A DNA stretch of 64,000 nucleotides from Tulasnella sp. 424 (taxonomy: Eukaryota > Basidiomycota > Agaricomycetes > Cantharellales > Tulasnellaceae), in NCBI GenBank assembly GCA_019633425.1, contig WSUB01000077.1, positions 62,001 to 126,000 on the forward strand. The letters run 5' to 3'. The translations under genes were made by a program, and so were the position numbers. Positions 45,566-58,366 of this stretch are shown here, in pieces. Numbering within the stretch: the first letter of the stretch is position 1; the number at the start of each line of letters is the position of its first letter. The notes beneath the pieces were generated by a model. It searched no databases. It was not told where the DNA came from and was given only the letters and a program-made list of their open reading frames with translations.

Positions 45566-47019
45566 ATGTCTTCCGAAACAACCTCTACACCCGTCCCAGT
45601 CGGCAAGCTACTCAAAGCCGACTCCATCGCATCCATCTACCGAGCAGACATTGAAGCGTCCATAAAAGCGTTCGCCTCATCCCCTTCGCATTCTCGTAAA
45701 CCCAAATTGGTCGGGATTTTGGCGACAGATTCAAAACCCTCGGAAATGTACGCCGAATTTACGAGGAAGACGTGCGAAGATATTGGGGTCGAATTTGTCT
45801 TGAAGCGTGTTGGGGCTGCTGTGAAGAAGGAAGAGGGAGATGCTGGGTCGGTTGGCTCGAATGGCGAGGGAGTGGAGTTGGCTATCATCGAGGCAAACGA
45901 GGATGTTGGCGTCGATGGCATGATGGTACGAGACATTTTACTCATGTGAGTTCTAGCCGTATCAACAGAGGGTTCGCTCAGGTGTATTACCCAATCTTTG
46001 GTGGGCTTCAAGATCACTACCTTCAGCAGGTATCTGGACCGTTTTTCCTCTTCAGGCTTTGCTGTTGACCCCTTGAGCAAAGCTCGTATCACCGTACAAA
46101 GACGTCGAAGGCTTGAACATTAAGTTCCATTTCAATCTTTACCACAAGTGCGTCAGATGATATCCTTGGAATGAATACCTTGTCGATTGGATTTTTTCTC
46201 ACTTGCTCCTTCGTGAATTTACAGCATACGCTTCATAAAACCCCAGTCACTTGCGTCAGCGACATCCTCCGCCCTCACAGGCGCCTCACCCACCGCCCCA
46301 ACCAATTCAGACATTCCGCCAGAAGGAACCATCAAGTCCATCTTACCCTGCACTCCATTGGCAATCGTCAAATGCTTAGAGTTTATGGGTGTCTACAATA
46401 TTTTGCTGCCCTACGGTGACAGGGCATATGGAAGGACTGTAACTGTTATCAACCGGTGGGTGATTCAAGACGAGACTTGCTGAGACTCCCATGCACTAAC
46501 AAGCCGGAATGCGCTCAGTTCGGAAGTCGTAGGTCGCCCACTTGCAGCACTCCTGTCCAACGACGGAGCGCGAGTCTTCTCGGTCGACATCGACTCGGTT
46601 CAAGAATACAACAAACGTCCTGCTTCCAGTACGCCCACCGGCCCGAGTCGGTTGTACTACCCACGACACGTCGTCAACTCTTCTTCAAACACACTCGAGC
46701 AGTGCTTAGCCTTATCGGATGTCGTCATCTCTGCTGTTCCTAGCGCAAGCTACAAAGTCGATACGGGAGCGCTCAAGGATGGTTGCATCTGCGTTAACGT
46801 TAGCTCCGAGAAGAACTTTGAAAAGGACGTTAGGGAGAAGGCGTCTCTTTACCTTCCATCCGTGGGGAAGGTTACTATCATGATGCTGTTGCGGAATCTG
46901 TAGGTTTGGCAGCACGCGTTGGGAAGAGTATCGCTCATATGGCTCTATTTAGGATGCGGTTGACAAACTATCAAGACATCCTGAAACAAGAGACTTCCAA
47001 GAGTAACGAGCAGCAATGA
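45566..47019 (+). CDS. MTD1: NAD-dependent methylenetetrahydrofolate dehydrogenase (monofunctional)
   Basis: Cytosolic enzyme that oxidises 5,10-methylene-THF to methenyl-THF with NAD, feeding one-carbon units to purines. The N-terminal catalytic part has KLVGILATDSKPSEMYAEFT, where other folate dehydrogenases of the family have a Lys motif, then VDGMMV-YYPIFGG, DVEGLNIKFHFNLY, and ILPCTPLAIVKCLEFMGVY. The Rossmann part has NRSEVVGRPLAALLSNDGA, DVVISAVPSASYKV and GKVTIMMLLRN. A 57-base intron after RNL joins to MRLTNYQDILKQE and TGA at 47017-47019. Ignoring that intron would create a false stop at 46902. About seven exons. Confidence 0.93.
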
Positions 47020-47307
47020 TCGTCTAAGGCCTTTTTGATAGAGGGAGTTCAACCTCCCACCAACTAATCCGTGCTCCCCAATCCGTTTGTTTTATTTGAT
47101 AAATGTCCTGTATTGAAACGTAGAGGCCTCGCTAGACAATGCGATTGGGAGAAGAAATGAGAGTATAGGTAATTAGCGAGTGGATTGTGGATGAGTAGGG
47201 AAGCTCGTTTTGGCTAGCAAAATTGACTTGAGATAAGATAGGGACGAGCGGACCTGAACACAAGAAGGAAAAGCGAAGGTGAGGTGACCTCAAGACGTCG
47301 GGCGGCT

Positions 47308-48314
47308 TTACATGATCATGCTGGATGGTCGGGTGCGTGGCGTGGTGGCGCCGCTGTGGATTGGTGAGGTTGGGGTAGCGAAACCTGAGGCATCATCATC
47401 TGGCAAGATGCGAATTCGTTGGCGGTGGAGCTTGGGTATAAAATCAGTACAACCCCCCGGTTACTGGAGAGCACGTCCAACGTACAATTGGAAGTTTAGG
47501 TATCAAGACGATGAGCAAAGCGGTGATGTTGATGGCGAACAGCCATGGATCGTAGTGAGTAAAGTGGGTGGATACAAGGAAGCTAAAGATGGGCGTTGGT
47601 CAGCTGACAATGAGAGTCAACAAGGAGGGTTCCTTACAGTCCGATTGGCAGACATATTAACCACTTCTTGGCCGGTGTGTACTGAGCTCCTTCGTCGATT
47701 TGCTCCCAGAGGGTCAAGTCGTCATACGCGCCACCGTGCATGTCAGATTGGAATGGGATACCAGTGACATGGTGGAACATCAAAAAGGAGAGCTGAGATG
47801 GTATGGGCCACGGGGCGTGAGCGAAGTGAGCAGTTGGTGCGTGGATGGAAATGAAGGCTCACCAGCATGTACGCGATGTTGGTCATAGTCCAGCTAATGT
47901 TTTGAGTAACCCCCGGTATGAGGTCGAATAGTAGCTTTCCACCGAGAATGAGAACGATGTGAATTAACCATGCGCCTGTTGTGTGAGGAGTCGGCGGCCG
48001 AGGAGGGAGTGAGGTCAGTTGTCATTAAAATGCGAGACTGACGACGTGGAACGATGCACCGAACAAGATTTGAGCGTACCTTTTCGGTTGACCCACTCCT
48101 GGTTCACGTTGGCATACATGCTCTGGTCTAGGACATCATCAACGGACTCTCTGATCTCCTCTACTTTTAAGAGACTGGAACTTCTTGCACGGCCTTTGAG
48201 CTTGGAGCCGGGGCTTAAGGAGGACGTTGAAGTGGTGTGGGCAACTGGGTCGATGCTGATTGAAGGAGGGGATGGACGTGCAGGACTGCTTCTGTTGGTG
48301 ATAGTGGATGCCAT
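47308..48314 (-). CDS. ORM/ORMDL family regulator of serine palmitoyltransferase
   Basis: ER membrane protein that restrains serine palmitoyltransferase, the first step of sphingolipid synthesis. The ATG at 48312-48314 starts a Ser-rich cytosolic N-terminus (RARSSSLLKVEE), the usual site of regulatory phosphorylation in yeast ORM1/2. Exon 2 carries the family core VNQEWVNRKGAWLIHIVLI, then GGKLLFDLIPGVTQNISWT, TGIPFQSDMHGGAYDDLTL and WEQIDEG. The last exons give a membrane helix and KLHRQRIRILPDDDASGFA before TAA at 47308-47310. About four membrane segments. The two ketoreductase copies at 17.7-21.4 kb act in the same pathway, but no physical linkage beyond this window-scale distance is implied. 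Confidence 0.92.
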
Positions 48315-48990
48315 TGCTTGATGGAGGTGTTGGTGGAATTGCTTGGGAGGACTGTCGTGCGATGGTGTCGTTTTGGCTCGACGGTCGGAGATTCGGTCAA
48401 CTGCGGAGAAATCTCTCTAGGAACTCCCCGTGATTGTATTATGTAAGCACAGATCCTTTGAGGAAGGGGCGAAAAGCGTTTGCAAAGGTGATCAGGATGT
48501 CTTGAGCGGGTTCAAAGAAACTTGCAGATACCCAGTACTCTTTATATATCAAGATCAAGCGGCCTCCGTGGACACTGCCTTTCGCTCTGTGCTGCGGCTT
48601 ACGCGGGTGTGAGCGGCCGGGTTTCCAAGGCCTTCTATGCTGCACCTCCGTCATGCTGGTCTTATCCGCATCAAGAGTAAGCATCACAGTCATTCAAAGA
48701 CTCATTCGGTCCCCGGTCCGATCATTCTCCTGCGTCAGGGCTGTCTGCGACCTCGACAGTAGTCCGCAAACGTTCGCCGCAGGGATCTCAGTCAAGTCGA
48801 TGGGTGACTTCGCTGCAGCTAATCATTTCATATTTATGTATTATTATTATTAGTTTGATTTTGATTTAATGTACATGGGACTAGCTCATGATGAGAGCCC
48901 GCCGCAATCCAGGAGATCGTTCTTGGGCCAAGGAAACCGGACCGCCTGAAATTCTATCATTTCGATGCAGCCTTGCCCCTGTGCTCAACC
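48315..48990. promoter_or_regulatory. divergent ORM/VMA13 intergenic region
   Basis: This 676-base region between two divergent starts shows no gene. It has an AT-rich stretch at 48830-48870 with a short ATT run. Confidence 0.4.
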
Positions 48991-50835
48991 ATGTCCACCC
49001 TAGCCCTCGTCGCCAATGCCTGGTTGGACTCGTCCACGGAGAAGATCCGTTCAAAGCCTGTTCCTTGGGAGGTCAGCATTTTTCAACACTCTGCGTCTCT
49101 CCCGAGTCGATGGAATGACGTCGAGTCCTTCGTCTAGGGCTACCAACGCGCTAATTTAGTGACATCTGAAGAACTTGCCCTCGTCAAAAAAGTAGATAGG
49201 CAGCCTCAGGCAAAAGTTCAGAGCATCTTGGTTACAGATGGCCCGACCTACGCAACTTTGTATCTCAAGCTGCTGAAGAAACTAGTTAGGGTGGACACAA
49301 TGCAGTATCTCTTGGTTATGATCGGCGACGCGCTGCTTGGTACGCAGCCCTCCGTCACCGATAGCAGTATTATCCTTGATTGACGTCCTCCGCGTAGACC
49401 ATGACGAACGGATTCCCCTGTTTACGAAGCAGATCGACACCGAGCCTGAATTGCCATACGGTCCTCTTCTTCGGTATGCAAGTCAGCCTGCAACGAGGAG
49501 GCTCTGCTTCTTATACATTCTCGTGCATAAAATACAGAGCGTGCACCACTCCGGATGAGTTTGTCCAGCTAAAGGCTGCCCAAATCCTCACGACTCTCCT
49601 CTCCTCCGAATCCGGGCCTCTTCCCAATCAACAAATCCAGCCATTCCTAAACACCCTTGCATCTCTCATCGGCGGGTCATCCCCACACGCGAGGGATGTC
49701 GCTGTACAGAGCTTAGAAGCCTTGCTTACTCGAACCGAATGCCGGAAAGCCGCATGGACATTGCCCAACCTCGTCGATGGGTAAGCTCGTGGCCCAGTAT
49801 CCTCATGAAGTTCCTCGCTAACTGATATTTAGACTTGTCACGATACTAGAGTCAAATCCTACACCTCAGATGGCCTACCAAGTAGGATTCTGCTTCTGGC
49901 TTTTGACCTTTGAGCAGGATATTGCGGAGCAGATCAACAGGTGCCCAGACATCCTCTTATCGCAATGACCTTTGCGTCTGATACGCTTTCGACAACGACT
50001 ACTGCGTTTCAGGAAGTTTGACATTATCCCACTTCTCATGATCATCGCCCAAAGCGTCGTCAAGGAGAAAGTGCAACGAGTCATTGTCGCCACCTACCGA
50101 GTAAGGAAAGCTCCTATCAGCCAAGAGGAGAGTCTGACAGTCCGAGTGGTCTTGTGCAGAATCTCGTCGCCAAAGCACCTTCACAAAATCTCCCCGCTAT
50201 GCTTGTTGCAAAATTACTGCCCTACGTCAAGAACCTTTCTACAAGGAAATGGAGCGACGAAGAAATCGTGGAAGACATTGAATTCCTCAAGGACGAACTG
50301 ACCACGAACTTTGAGAGCTTGACGTAAGCTTTCCTACGCAAAAGATTACTCAGGTAACTTACGCTGCCTTCTCCAGTACCTACGATGAATACACGTCGGA
50401 GCTGTCGTCCGGTCACCTCAGCTGGACTCCTGTTCATGACTCTGAGGCGTTCTGGAAGGAGAATGCTACCAAGTTGAATGACAAAGATTACGAACAGCTC
50501 AAGTGAGGAAATGAGCCGGTTGTATAATTCAGTTTCTGAACCTTGCGTTTAGGGTCCTCGTCAAGCTGCTGAAAGAGTCGACTGACCCGGTAGTCTTGGC
50601 TGTCGCTGCCCACGACGTTGGTCAATATGTCAAGTATTACGAACGGGGCAAGAAGTACGCCCCAACTACTTGCTTGATTCTTAAGCATAACCTGATTGAG
50701 CTCCCTTTTAGGACACTCAGCGACCTCGGTGCCAAGACCCGCGTGATGGAGCTCATGTCACACGACAACTCGGACGTGCGGTATCAGGCTTTGTTAACCA
50801 CGCAACGGCTGGTCAGTCAAGCCTGGGTCGGATAA
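48991..50835 (+). CDS. VMA13: V-type proton ATPase subunit H
   Basis: Peripheral V1 subunit that activates the vacuolar proton pump and inhibits free V1. It is built of armadillo-like helical repeats. Exon 1 begins [16 protein letters not shown] (ATG 48991) and joins to [20 protein letters not shown]. Further exons read [118 protein letters not shown], and the C-terminal domain [23 protein letters not shown] and [18 protein letters not shown]. The stop is TAA at 50835. About nine exons. The gene converges on the hydrolase gene with 82 bases between stops. Confidence 0.94.
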
Positions 50836-50917
50836 TTGTCTTGGAGCGATCCTTCATCTCTTTTACGGGGAGCTAGTGTGTTACAATAAACCATATACAC
50901 TTTATCGTGCAGGTATA

Positions 50918-52397
50918 CTATGCAGTTGGCTCGGTTTGTCGGCGGTCCCAACCCTCCTGCATCACGCTGACCATCTTTGCTCGAAAACGCTTCAGACGCT
51001 GTGCAGGCACGTCATGACCTGAAATTGTGGCCGGATACACGAAATTAGTTAATAACCTTGATTCGAAGCCGGCTAAAAGCAAAGTGACGAACCGCTGTCC
51101 TCCCAGACCTCGAGTTCTGCTTCCGGCATGCATGACTTGAGATGATATGAGTTTGCTGGTTTAACCAAATTATCTTCGTCGCCGGTCATGATGTAAATCT
51201 TTGGTATGGAAGCCGAGATTTTTTGGAGTCGTGCTGCAGAGACATGGTGCGTCAAAGCCGCAGCCATTTGGGACAACGCGCCAACCAAGGTCTGCCGCCG
51301 TGCGATGTTGATTCGGCGAAGGAAGGCGGCTCCGACGTATTCAGCGTTCGTAATTTCGGGGCGGTCGTATCCTTCAGCAGGCTCCTTGAGCCAGTCCAAG
51401 GGGTATAGCAATGGGAGAACTAGTTTTACTTTTTCTTCGGGTGCCTTTACGAAGGTGAGCCTGTTCCCAGCAAAATACTCAGTGAATGTGACTTCAGGAC
51501 TGTAGAGCGGAGAGTGTTCACCGCGCGAGCGATCGGATGCCCTTGAACGGGGTGAAGTTTCGTGGAGCCCATCCTCCCGCCGTGGTCACTATTAGGGAGA
51601 GTGACGCGATGCGTTGAGCAATACGTGAGGCCGTTTCCAGAGCAATCATTCCTCCCATAGACACCTGGAAAGGCTTTAGCTTCAGATAGAAACGTTTATC
51701 GGAGCGCATTCACTTACTCCAACCTGAAAATCCAATTAATTAGCGCACAAAGAGACGCGAGAAACGTTCTAGAATGCTTACAACGTGCAATTGGCGGCTT
51801 GAACTCGTCCATCCGACGTATTCGAGAAGTAGTATCACATCAGCCGCCATTCCACTCGTGCTGAGAATTTTCAACGCATGGTAAGTGATACGAAACTACA
51901 GTGGCGCGAAAATGTGACCTACGTATATGGACCCATCGGGGTTCCACTGTTGCCAACGCCACGGTTGTCGAAAACGAGGACGGAATAGCGGCTTTTACCG
52001 TCGGATTCCTTCACGCTTGTCAAATGTTCAAGAAGAGGGGCCCATGCAAAAGAGCTGGTGTTCAGCCTAAATCAGATGACGAGGCGTTAGGGGGAAGCTT
52101 GAAATGCGCGAGGCATGGAGTAAGTTGAACATTACCCCATAATGAGCACGACTTTCTGTTCGCCGTCTCCATGAACCTAGCAAAGCATCACTAAGTTTAA
52201 AAGTTGTAACATACAAACGGTATTATTACCTCGTAATACAAGGAATGCTGAGAAGGGAGCACGGAATCGGCTGTCTCCCGAGTCTCCTGCTGTCGCTTAT
52301 GTTCGAGGGTCGATACCGGGCAGAGTCCTTTGCGATTCAATGTTTCGGGGTTAAACACTGTAGGGTAGCTTGACATGTCTGGTACTGCTGGTTCCAT
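50918..52397 (-). CDS. alpha/beta hydrolase fold protein
   Basis: Predicted serine hydrolase of unknown substrate. Joined exons give an N-terminal region with SLYYEVHGDGEQKVVLIMGL, DNRGVGNSGTPMG, the nucleophile elbow VVGVSMGGMIALE, a cap region (YDRPEITNAEYVGAAFLRR), the acid in IMTGDEDNLVKPANS, and the His in WEDSGH-F across the last intron. Ser-Asp-His are therefore all in place. The end is RRQTEPTA with TAG at 50918-50920. The start is uncertain: ATGs at 52397 and 52376 are both in frame. About six exons. It is divergent to the Sec7 gene (212 bases apart). Confidence 0.85.
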
Positions 52398-52609
52398 GCT
52401 GGTATCTAGTATACGAAGACTGCGGGAGGTGGTTGAGGGAGGGCAGCTGAATCGCAAAACGGCGACCCCAATTGCCGGAGATTACCACACTCAGACATCG
52501 ACGTGGGACCGACGTGCGTCGCGGTTCTTGTAATCCTGACCACGTCTCGCCGCAGACTCTCTTGAATCTTACCGCAGGCGACCTCCGGTACCGAATCATT
52601 CAAGACGAG

Positions 52610-55600
52610 ATGGCGCAGCAAGGAGCTGTGTCCGCATCTAGCTTTAGAATGGCTGTCTCTCCTCTACACCTCGTATGGTCAGAGATCCTCTCCGTCACGT
52701 CCGCTATGCGCAAGAATTCTCGTTGGGCGTCTAGCCTGCCAGGACCACCCAGAGCATCCAATCTGGCGACAAGTATGGGCCTCAGGACACCTGCAGGAAC
52801 TGGAGATACCGTCGGCCGCTCAGGTCATGATCGCCAAGAGGCTGGCTTGATGGCTGGTTTCGACGAGCTTAAGCGCAACATAAATGACACGCACGGTATG
52901 CCATGGCGGATGCGAGCTCGGTATAATTTCGAGCTGATACTATTTCTTAATCCCGTAGAAATCCTTTCAATTCCTCTTCCGATCGTTCTTGCACCATTCC
53001 TCGCACTCATTCGATCGCCCTTGTCGACGGGCCCAATTACGGCAACCGCACTGGCTGCTATTCACAACTTCTTCGCAGCTGGTTTAATAAACGAACACTC
53101 GGTCGATACTCAGAGGGCTCTAGGAGAGCTCAGCAACTCTTTGGCGCATTGCAAGTTTGAGGCGACCGATTCCTCAGGGGACGAAGTTGTCTTGATGCGG
53201 ATAGTCAACGTGATCGACACATGCCAGGCTTCTGTCGTTGGTAACCTCTTAGGAGACGTGGAGCTCTGTGAAATGTTGGAAACAGTCCTTACTGTCTGTT
53301 GTCAGATGAGACTCAGCGGTTAGTACATCCGTTAGCTCGCGTTCACTCATCGAGCCTAACCTAGAGCGCCGTCCAGAATCGCTTCGTAGATGCGCCGAGA
53401 CAGCAATGCATTCCATGGTCCGTCGAGTTTTCTCCAAACTGGATGGCTTGGATCCCGAGTTGGATAATGAATCCGTGGAGGCTCAAGGTGCGACCACCAA
53501 ACTCGGAACAATTGACTACCTATTGACAAGCGCCATTCCAGCGTCTACACCATATGGGCTCCCTTCCGCACAGGAACTCCTGCGAGTCCTTGTAAATCTC
53601 CTAGACCCCCACGACATGCAGCATTCCGACTCGATCCGGCTTTCGATCCTTGGTATTCTGAATGCAGGGCTTGAAGCATCGGGGACGCGGATCGCTCGAT
53701 TCAAGTCCTTGTCCACGATGCTCCTTGATCAAGGGTGCAAATACCTCTTCCAGCTCGCCCGTTCCGAGAACGTCAACGTTGTTCGGTTATCCCTTCGAGC
53801 AATTGTCACTTTATTCGATACTATGAGAGAAGATCTCAAGCTCCAATTCGAGCTCTTTATCTCCTTCACTATGGACCGACTTGCCCCGCCAGTAAACCCC
53901 TTGCCTCCAAAGGTTCAACTTTCCCTGAATGCTGGGAACTCCAGGAAAGCCCCGTCGTCGCCAGGAACTCCTCGGCCTGATGGGCAGGGTAGCGGAAGTC
54001 TCGATCTATCAGATCCGTTATCATTAGAAGGTGGACTGTTGGGAGACCAGACCCCACCAACACCACGACCCGGTGTGGTCCCTGCCAAGGGCCTGACGCG
54101 AGAATTGATGCTGGAGACATTGGCGTATATTGCTCGTCAGCCGACGTTTATGGTCGACCTATGGGCAAATTACGATTGTGACGTGAATTGTGAGGACTTG
54201 TTCGAACGTCTCATTTCTTTCATGGCGAGGGTACGTTCACCATTGTATAATAAAACGATTCCCACCGCTGAAGACTCTTCCCGGATCAGGGAGTTTACCC
54301 CACTCAGTATACTGGCAGTATCGAATACCAACGATACAGCTCACAGTTGCTATGTCTTGATGTTCTTTTGGCATACGTTGAGCACATGGCGGCTCGAGCA
54401 GAAGTGGTATGTCCGATCTCTTCGTCTTGATACTCGAGTTTACCGAATAAATGTATAGGAATCCCCAGGCTTGCCCAAGGCAAGTAATATCCTTGGATAC
54501 ACAAACTACCTCAGGCTAATGCTTGTCGCTTTTAGGGTAAACCTCAGCCAGACGCCCTTGCGGAGTCAAAAGCCTCGAAGGGCCTCCTGCTCGCCGGTGC
54601 CGCGAAGTTCAACACAAAACCCAAAGTTGGACTGGCCTATCTCGAGGAGCATGGGCTGATCTATAAGCCGGACGACAAGGATGTTCCTCGTGCACGGGCA
54701 CTAGCCAAATTCTTGAAAAGTACCCCAAGGTTGGACAAGAAAGTGCTTGGTGACTGGATCTCAGCTCCCGACCAGATTGACGTCCTGAAGGAGTTCATCG
54801 GACTATTCGACTTTACCGGGGTAAGGCAGTCATTGGCCCCTCCGGCGTCATTCTTGCTCATGTCGGTCTCTGAACAGAAATCTGTGGCCGATGCCATGCG
54901 CTTGTTACTCGAAGCTTTCCGCTTGCCTGGAGAAGCCCAACCCATCGCCCGCATTACTGAAACATTTGCTGACATCTACTTCGCTTCTAAACCGCGTAAG
55001 CCAGTAACGTTTATGTATGCAATCATTTGGCCGACAAAATATCTTTCTAGCTGAAGTCAAGTCCACCGACGCGGTATATGTTCTAGCGTATTCGGTCATC
55101 ATGTTGAATACGGACCTGTACAATCCTCAGAATCGGGTGCGTACATCGCCTTGATAGCTCCTAATAATTCTCGTGTGTTGACGAGTTTGGTTTACTAGAA
55201 ACGTATGACCCTCGAGGATTACCAAAAAAATCTCAAAGGCGTTAACGACGGCTCGAACTTCGATCCTGCTTACTTGGTATGAAGGTGCTAGCATAATACA
55301 CCTTCTTGACTTAACTGATCCTTCACATCTCAGAAATCGATTTATGAGTCTATCAAGAAGCGCGAGATCGTCCTTCCGGAGGAACATTCGGGTCAATTAG
55401 GTTTTGAATATGCTTGGAAAGCCTTGTTAATACGAAGCAAGGAGGCTGGTATGCTGTATTGTATTCGCCGCTCCTTCCATTTACTCACACGATACCTCAA
55501 TTTTTCTTCAGGCTCCCTTGTTTGCTGCGAAACAGCACTACTTGACCGGCCTATGTTCCAGCTGACTTGGAAATCTGTTATCTCGGCGATTGCGTTCGCT

Positions 55601-58121
55601 TTCACCGCATTCGATGATGACTACGTGGTGGAACGGGCGATCGCTGGATTCCGTAAATGCGCAACCCTTGCTGGTCGATTCCACCTACCCGAGGTATTTG
55701 ACTATGTGGTGAAGTCTCTCTCGCACGCTACCGGCCTCCTTGCGGAAGCGGATCCGAAGTCTACCAAGTTTCCAGTAGTCGATGTTGAAGGCCAGTCCTT
55801 GACGGTCTCTCCGCTGTCCGTGAAGTTTGGGACCAATCTACGCGGCCAACTTGCGACGGTGGTTCTCTTCACCATCGCTAACGGGAATGGTAACGCAATT
55901 CGCGAGGGCTGGAGTCTGGTAAGGCCTTTTCCTCTTTAGGGTCCCTGGTTTATTTATCAACGAATCGTTCCAGATATTCGAGATGTTCCAAACTCTGTTT
56001 ATGCATTCCCTCCTTCCCTCGCGGATGCTGCAGATGGAGGATTTCTTGGGTGGTGTTTCTGCGATCCCCATGCAGCCCGCTGCATCAGCGACACCCCAGT
56101 TACATCGCTCCGACGGTGGCCTCCTTTCAGCACTCTCTTCGTATCTTCTGACGCCCTACGGCCAAAGCTCGGATTCACTGGCGGGTTGGGAACCAACCAA
56201 GGACGATATCGAGAATACACTCTGCACCATGGACTGCATCTCGTCTTGCAAGATTGATGAGATTTACAGTCAAATCATGTACGTATCGTCGTTCCCTCCT
56301 GCCCAGAAACCTTGTACTTAATATCGATACACCCCCAGGACGCTCGAGGTAGAAGCACTCGTGGCAGCCCTGCGTGCACTGCAGGTCCTAGCCGATCGGC
56401 GGACTGTAGATATCCTTGTAGATGAAATCATTACGGATCCAGTCCCCCCTGCAAACTCGAGGGCCGAATTCCCCAAGGAACCTTTGCCCTACGACCCTAC
56501 ATCCGTATTCCTCTTGGAAACCATGGTTAGTGTGGCATGCCAGACCAAGACCCACATCGAGGAAACATGGTATGACGCCGATCTTGGCTTTTCATGGAGC
56601 GCTGCTGACATGCGTTCATAGGCCTGTCGTTTTCGAGCATATATCAGGCCTTCTAAAAGCATCAGAACGCTTCGGTATCATTTTGATTGAGAGGGCCGTG
56701 GTTGGTCTTCTGCGGTTGGGTCTCATCCTTGCCGAACAGGTGAGCCTTGTCCTCGTCCAATGACTTTTATGTTAGTTGACACGTGATCTTCAGCCCTCTC
56801 TACGAGATCAGGTGTATGTTTCGATTGATCTCCTGCGCAGCCTCCCTCCAAGCGTAACGAACGCCGTGGCTGAACAACTTGCTACGGGGCTGGCTCGCCT
56901 GGTGAAAGAGCATCACAATATCATAAAGTGCGATTGTTTCCTTAGATTCTGGGTGTCTTACGCTGAATTTTTTCCACTAGTTCCGCCACAGAATGGGGAC
57001 TGGTATCTACCTTGCTTCGGAGTACAATGTCGCACTCAGAGGCCGTTAAAATCTCTTTCACCCTGATTATGGACTTCATCGGACAAGAGAGCGAGCAAAC
57101 TGTGGCCCCCGAAAATATTGCTGCTCTTACATACTTGCTCGAAACGTTTGCGACTTCGGCAGGTCAAGCCGTTGAAGGCAAACGGTCCGAGCCTCGAGGA
57201 CAAATGGCCACGCCGTTGAACCTGTATGATCGTTTCCCGTACTTCCTCGTTGATAGTCTAACGCGTCTTGCCACAGCGAACCAGTAGTAGAAAGAGGGGT
57301 GAAGGCGATTGACACTATTGCGGATCTGAGGAAATACATTCCGAGCTTCATCGAACGCTCAACACTTCCTGAAACCGAAGGTGAGTCGTGTATATCAGTG
57401 TGATTTACCTGCGGTGTACTGACAGAGCAACTACCAAGCTTGGTCGCATTTCTGGATGCTTCCTTTGGGTGCCCTAGGCCGGCAATCATCCAGTGCTTGC
57501 AAAGAAGTTCGCCACGCCGCATTGGGACACTTGCAAAGGATTCTCCCCGGCACGCAGTTTTCTGCTGGTGTTCAAGCTGGTTTTGATTTCAGGATTCTGT
57601 TTGATCGTGTCCTATTCCCCATCCTAGAGGAGCTCTTGAAACCTCAGGTCTACGTCAAAGACCAACAGGGAATGGGAGAAGCACGGCTTCGGGTGTCCGC
57701 TCTCGCATGCAAGTCGTTCCTGCACTTTAGTGTTCGTTCTGCGGATGACGCCGGGGACACTCTGGAGCTGTGGTTGTCCCTCCTGAAAATGATGGATCGT
57801 GTCATGCACAGCGGAAAGAGAGACCAGGCAGTGAGTTTTAACCCAAGCTCGGTGGGCACCTCTGGCCATACTAACACGTTGGGATAGTACGAAGCAATAC
57901 CCGAATCGTTGAAGAACGTCGTCCTCGTCTTGAATGCATCTCAAGTCCTACTTGCACCTGATCACCCAGACAGCCGTACGCCGTCCCAAATCCAATACTG
58001 GGAGTCCACGAAACAACAGCTTGATGACTTCCTGCCTGGCTTCTTGGAGGAGCTTATTCCGTCAGCTCCACCGCCACCAGCCGATGCTGTCGATGCCCAG
58101 CCCGCCTCTGTCGCTTCTTAG
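52610..58121 (+). CDS. Sec7-domain Arf guanine nucleotide exchange factor, GEA/GBF1 type
   Basis: Activates Arf GTPases at the Golgi for COPI coat assembly. The chosen ATG at 52610 (MAQQGAVSASS) precedes the conserved SEILSVTSAMRKNSRWAS. DCB and HUS regions follow to ~54.5 kb (LFERLISFMARV). The Sec7 domain at ~54.5-55.4 kb includes GIPRLAQGKPQP-like sequence, FNTKPKVGLAYLEEHGLI and VLGDWISAPDQIDVLKEF. The catalytic glutamate loop is FRLPGEAQPIARI, followed by YVLAYSVIMLNTDLYNPQN and MTLEDYQKNLKGVND. The HDS regions fill the rest. The C-terminus is Pro-rich (APPPPADAVDAQPASVAS) with TAG at 58121. More than a dozen exons. The early position of Sec7 after a ~600-residue N-terminal part fits GEA1/2 and GBF1 rather than SEC7/BIG. 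Confidence 0.92.
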
Positions 58122-58366
58122 TTTGTAAAGTTATTCGCTATCCCAAATTTCTTCGCCTGTCTGTCTTCGAAACTTTGTATCATACATTCCTCATCTATTC
58201 GAGACGGCCACCCATATAAAACCGAAGAAACAGGAATGAAGGATATATCTGGGACTAAAAGGATAGCACGAACGAAAAACAGCTGAAAAAAAAGAAAGTC
58301 TGGTTCACAAGAAATATATTCAAAAGGAGAGATCGTTGAATAGGGATAGCGCATAAAAGTGTTGAT

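Noticed and set aside
17726..48314. Ketoreductase copies and ORM as a sphingolipid gene cluster
   Set aside because: They are separated by ~26 kb of unrelated housekeeping genes, so co-occurrence in the window is likely chance.
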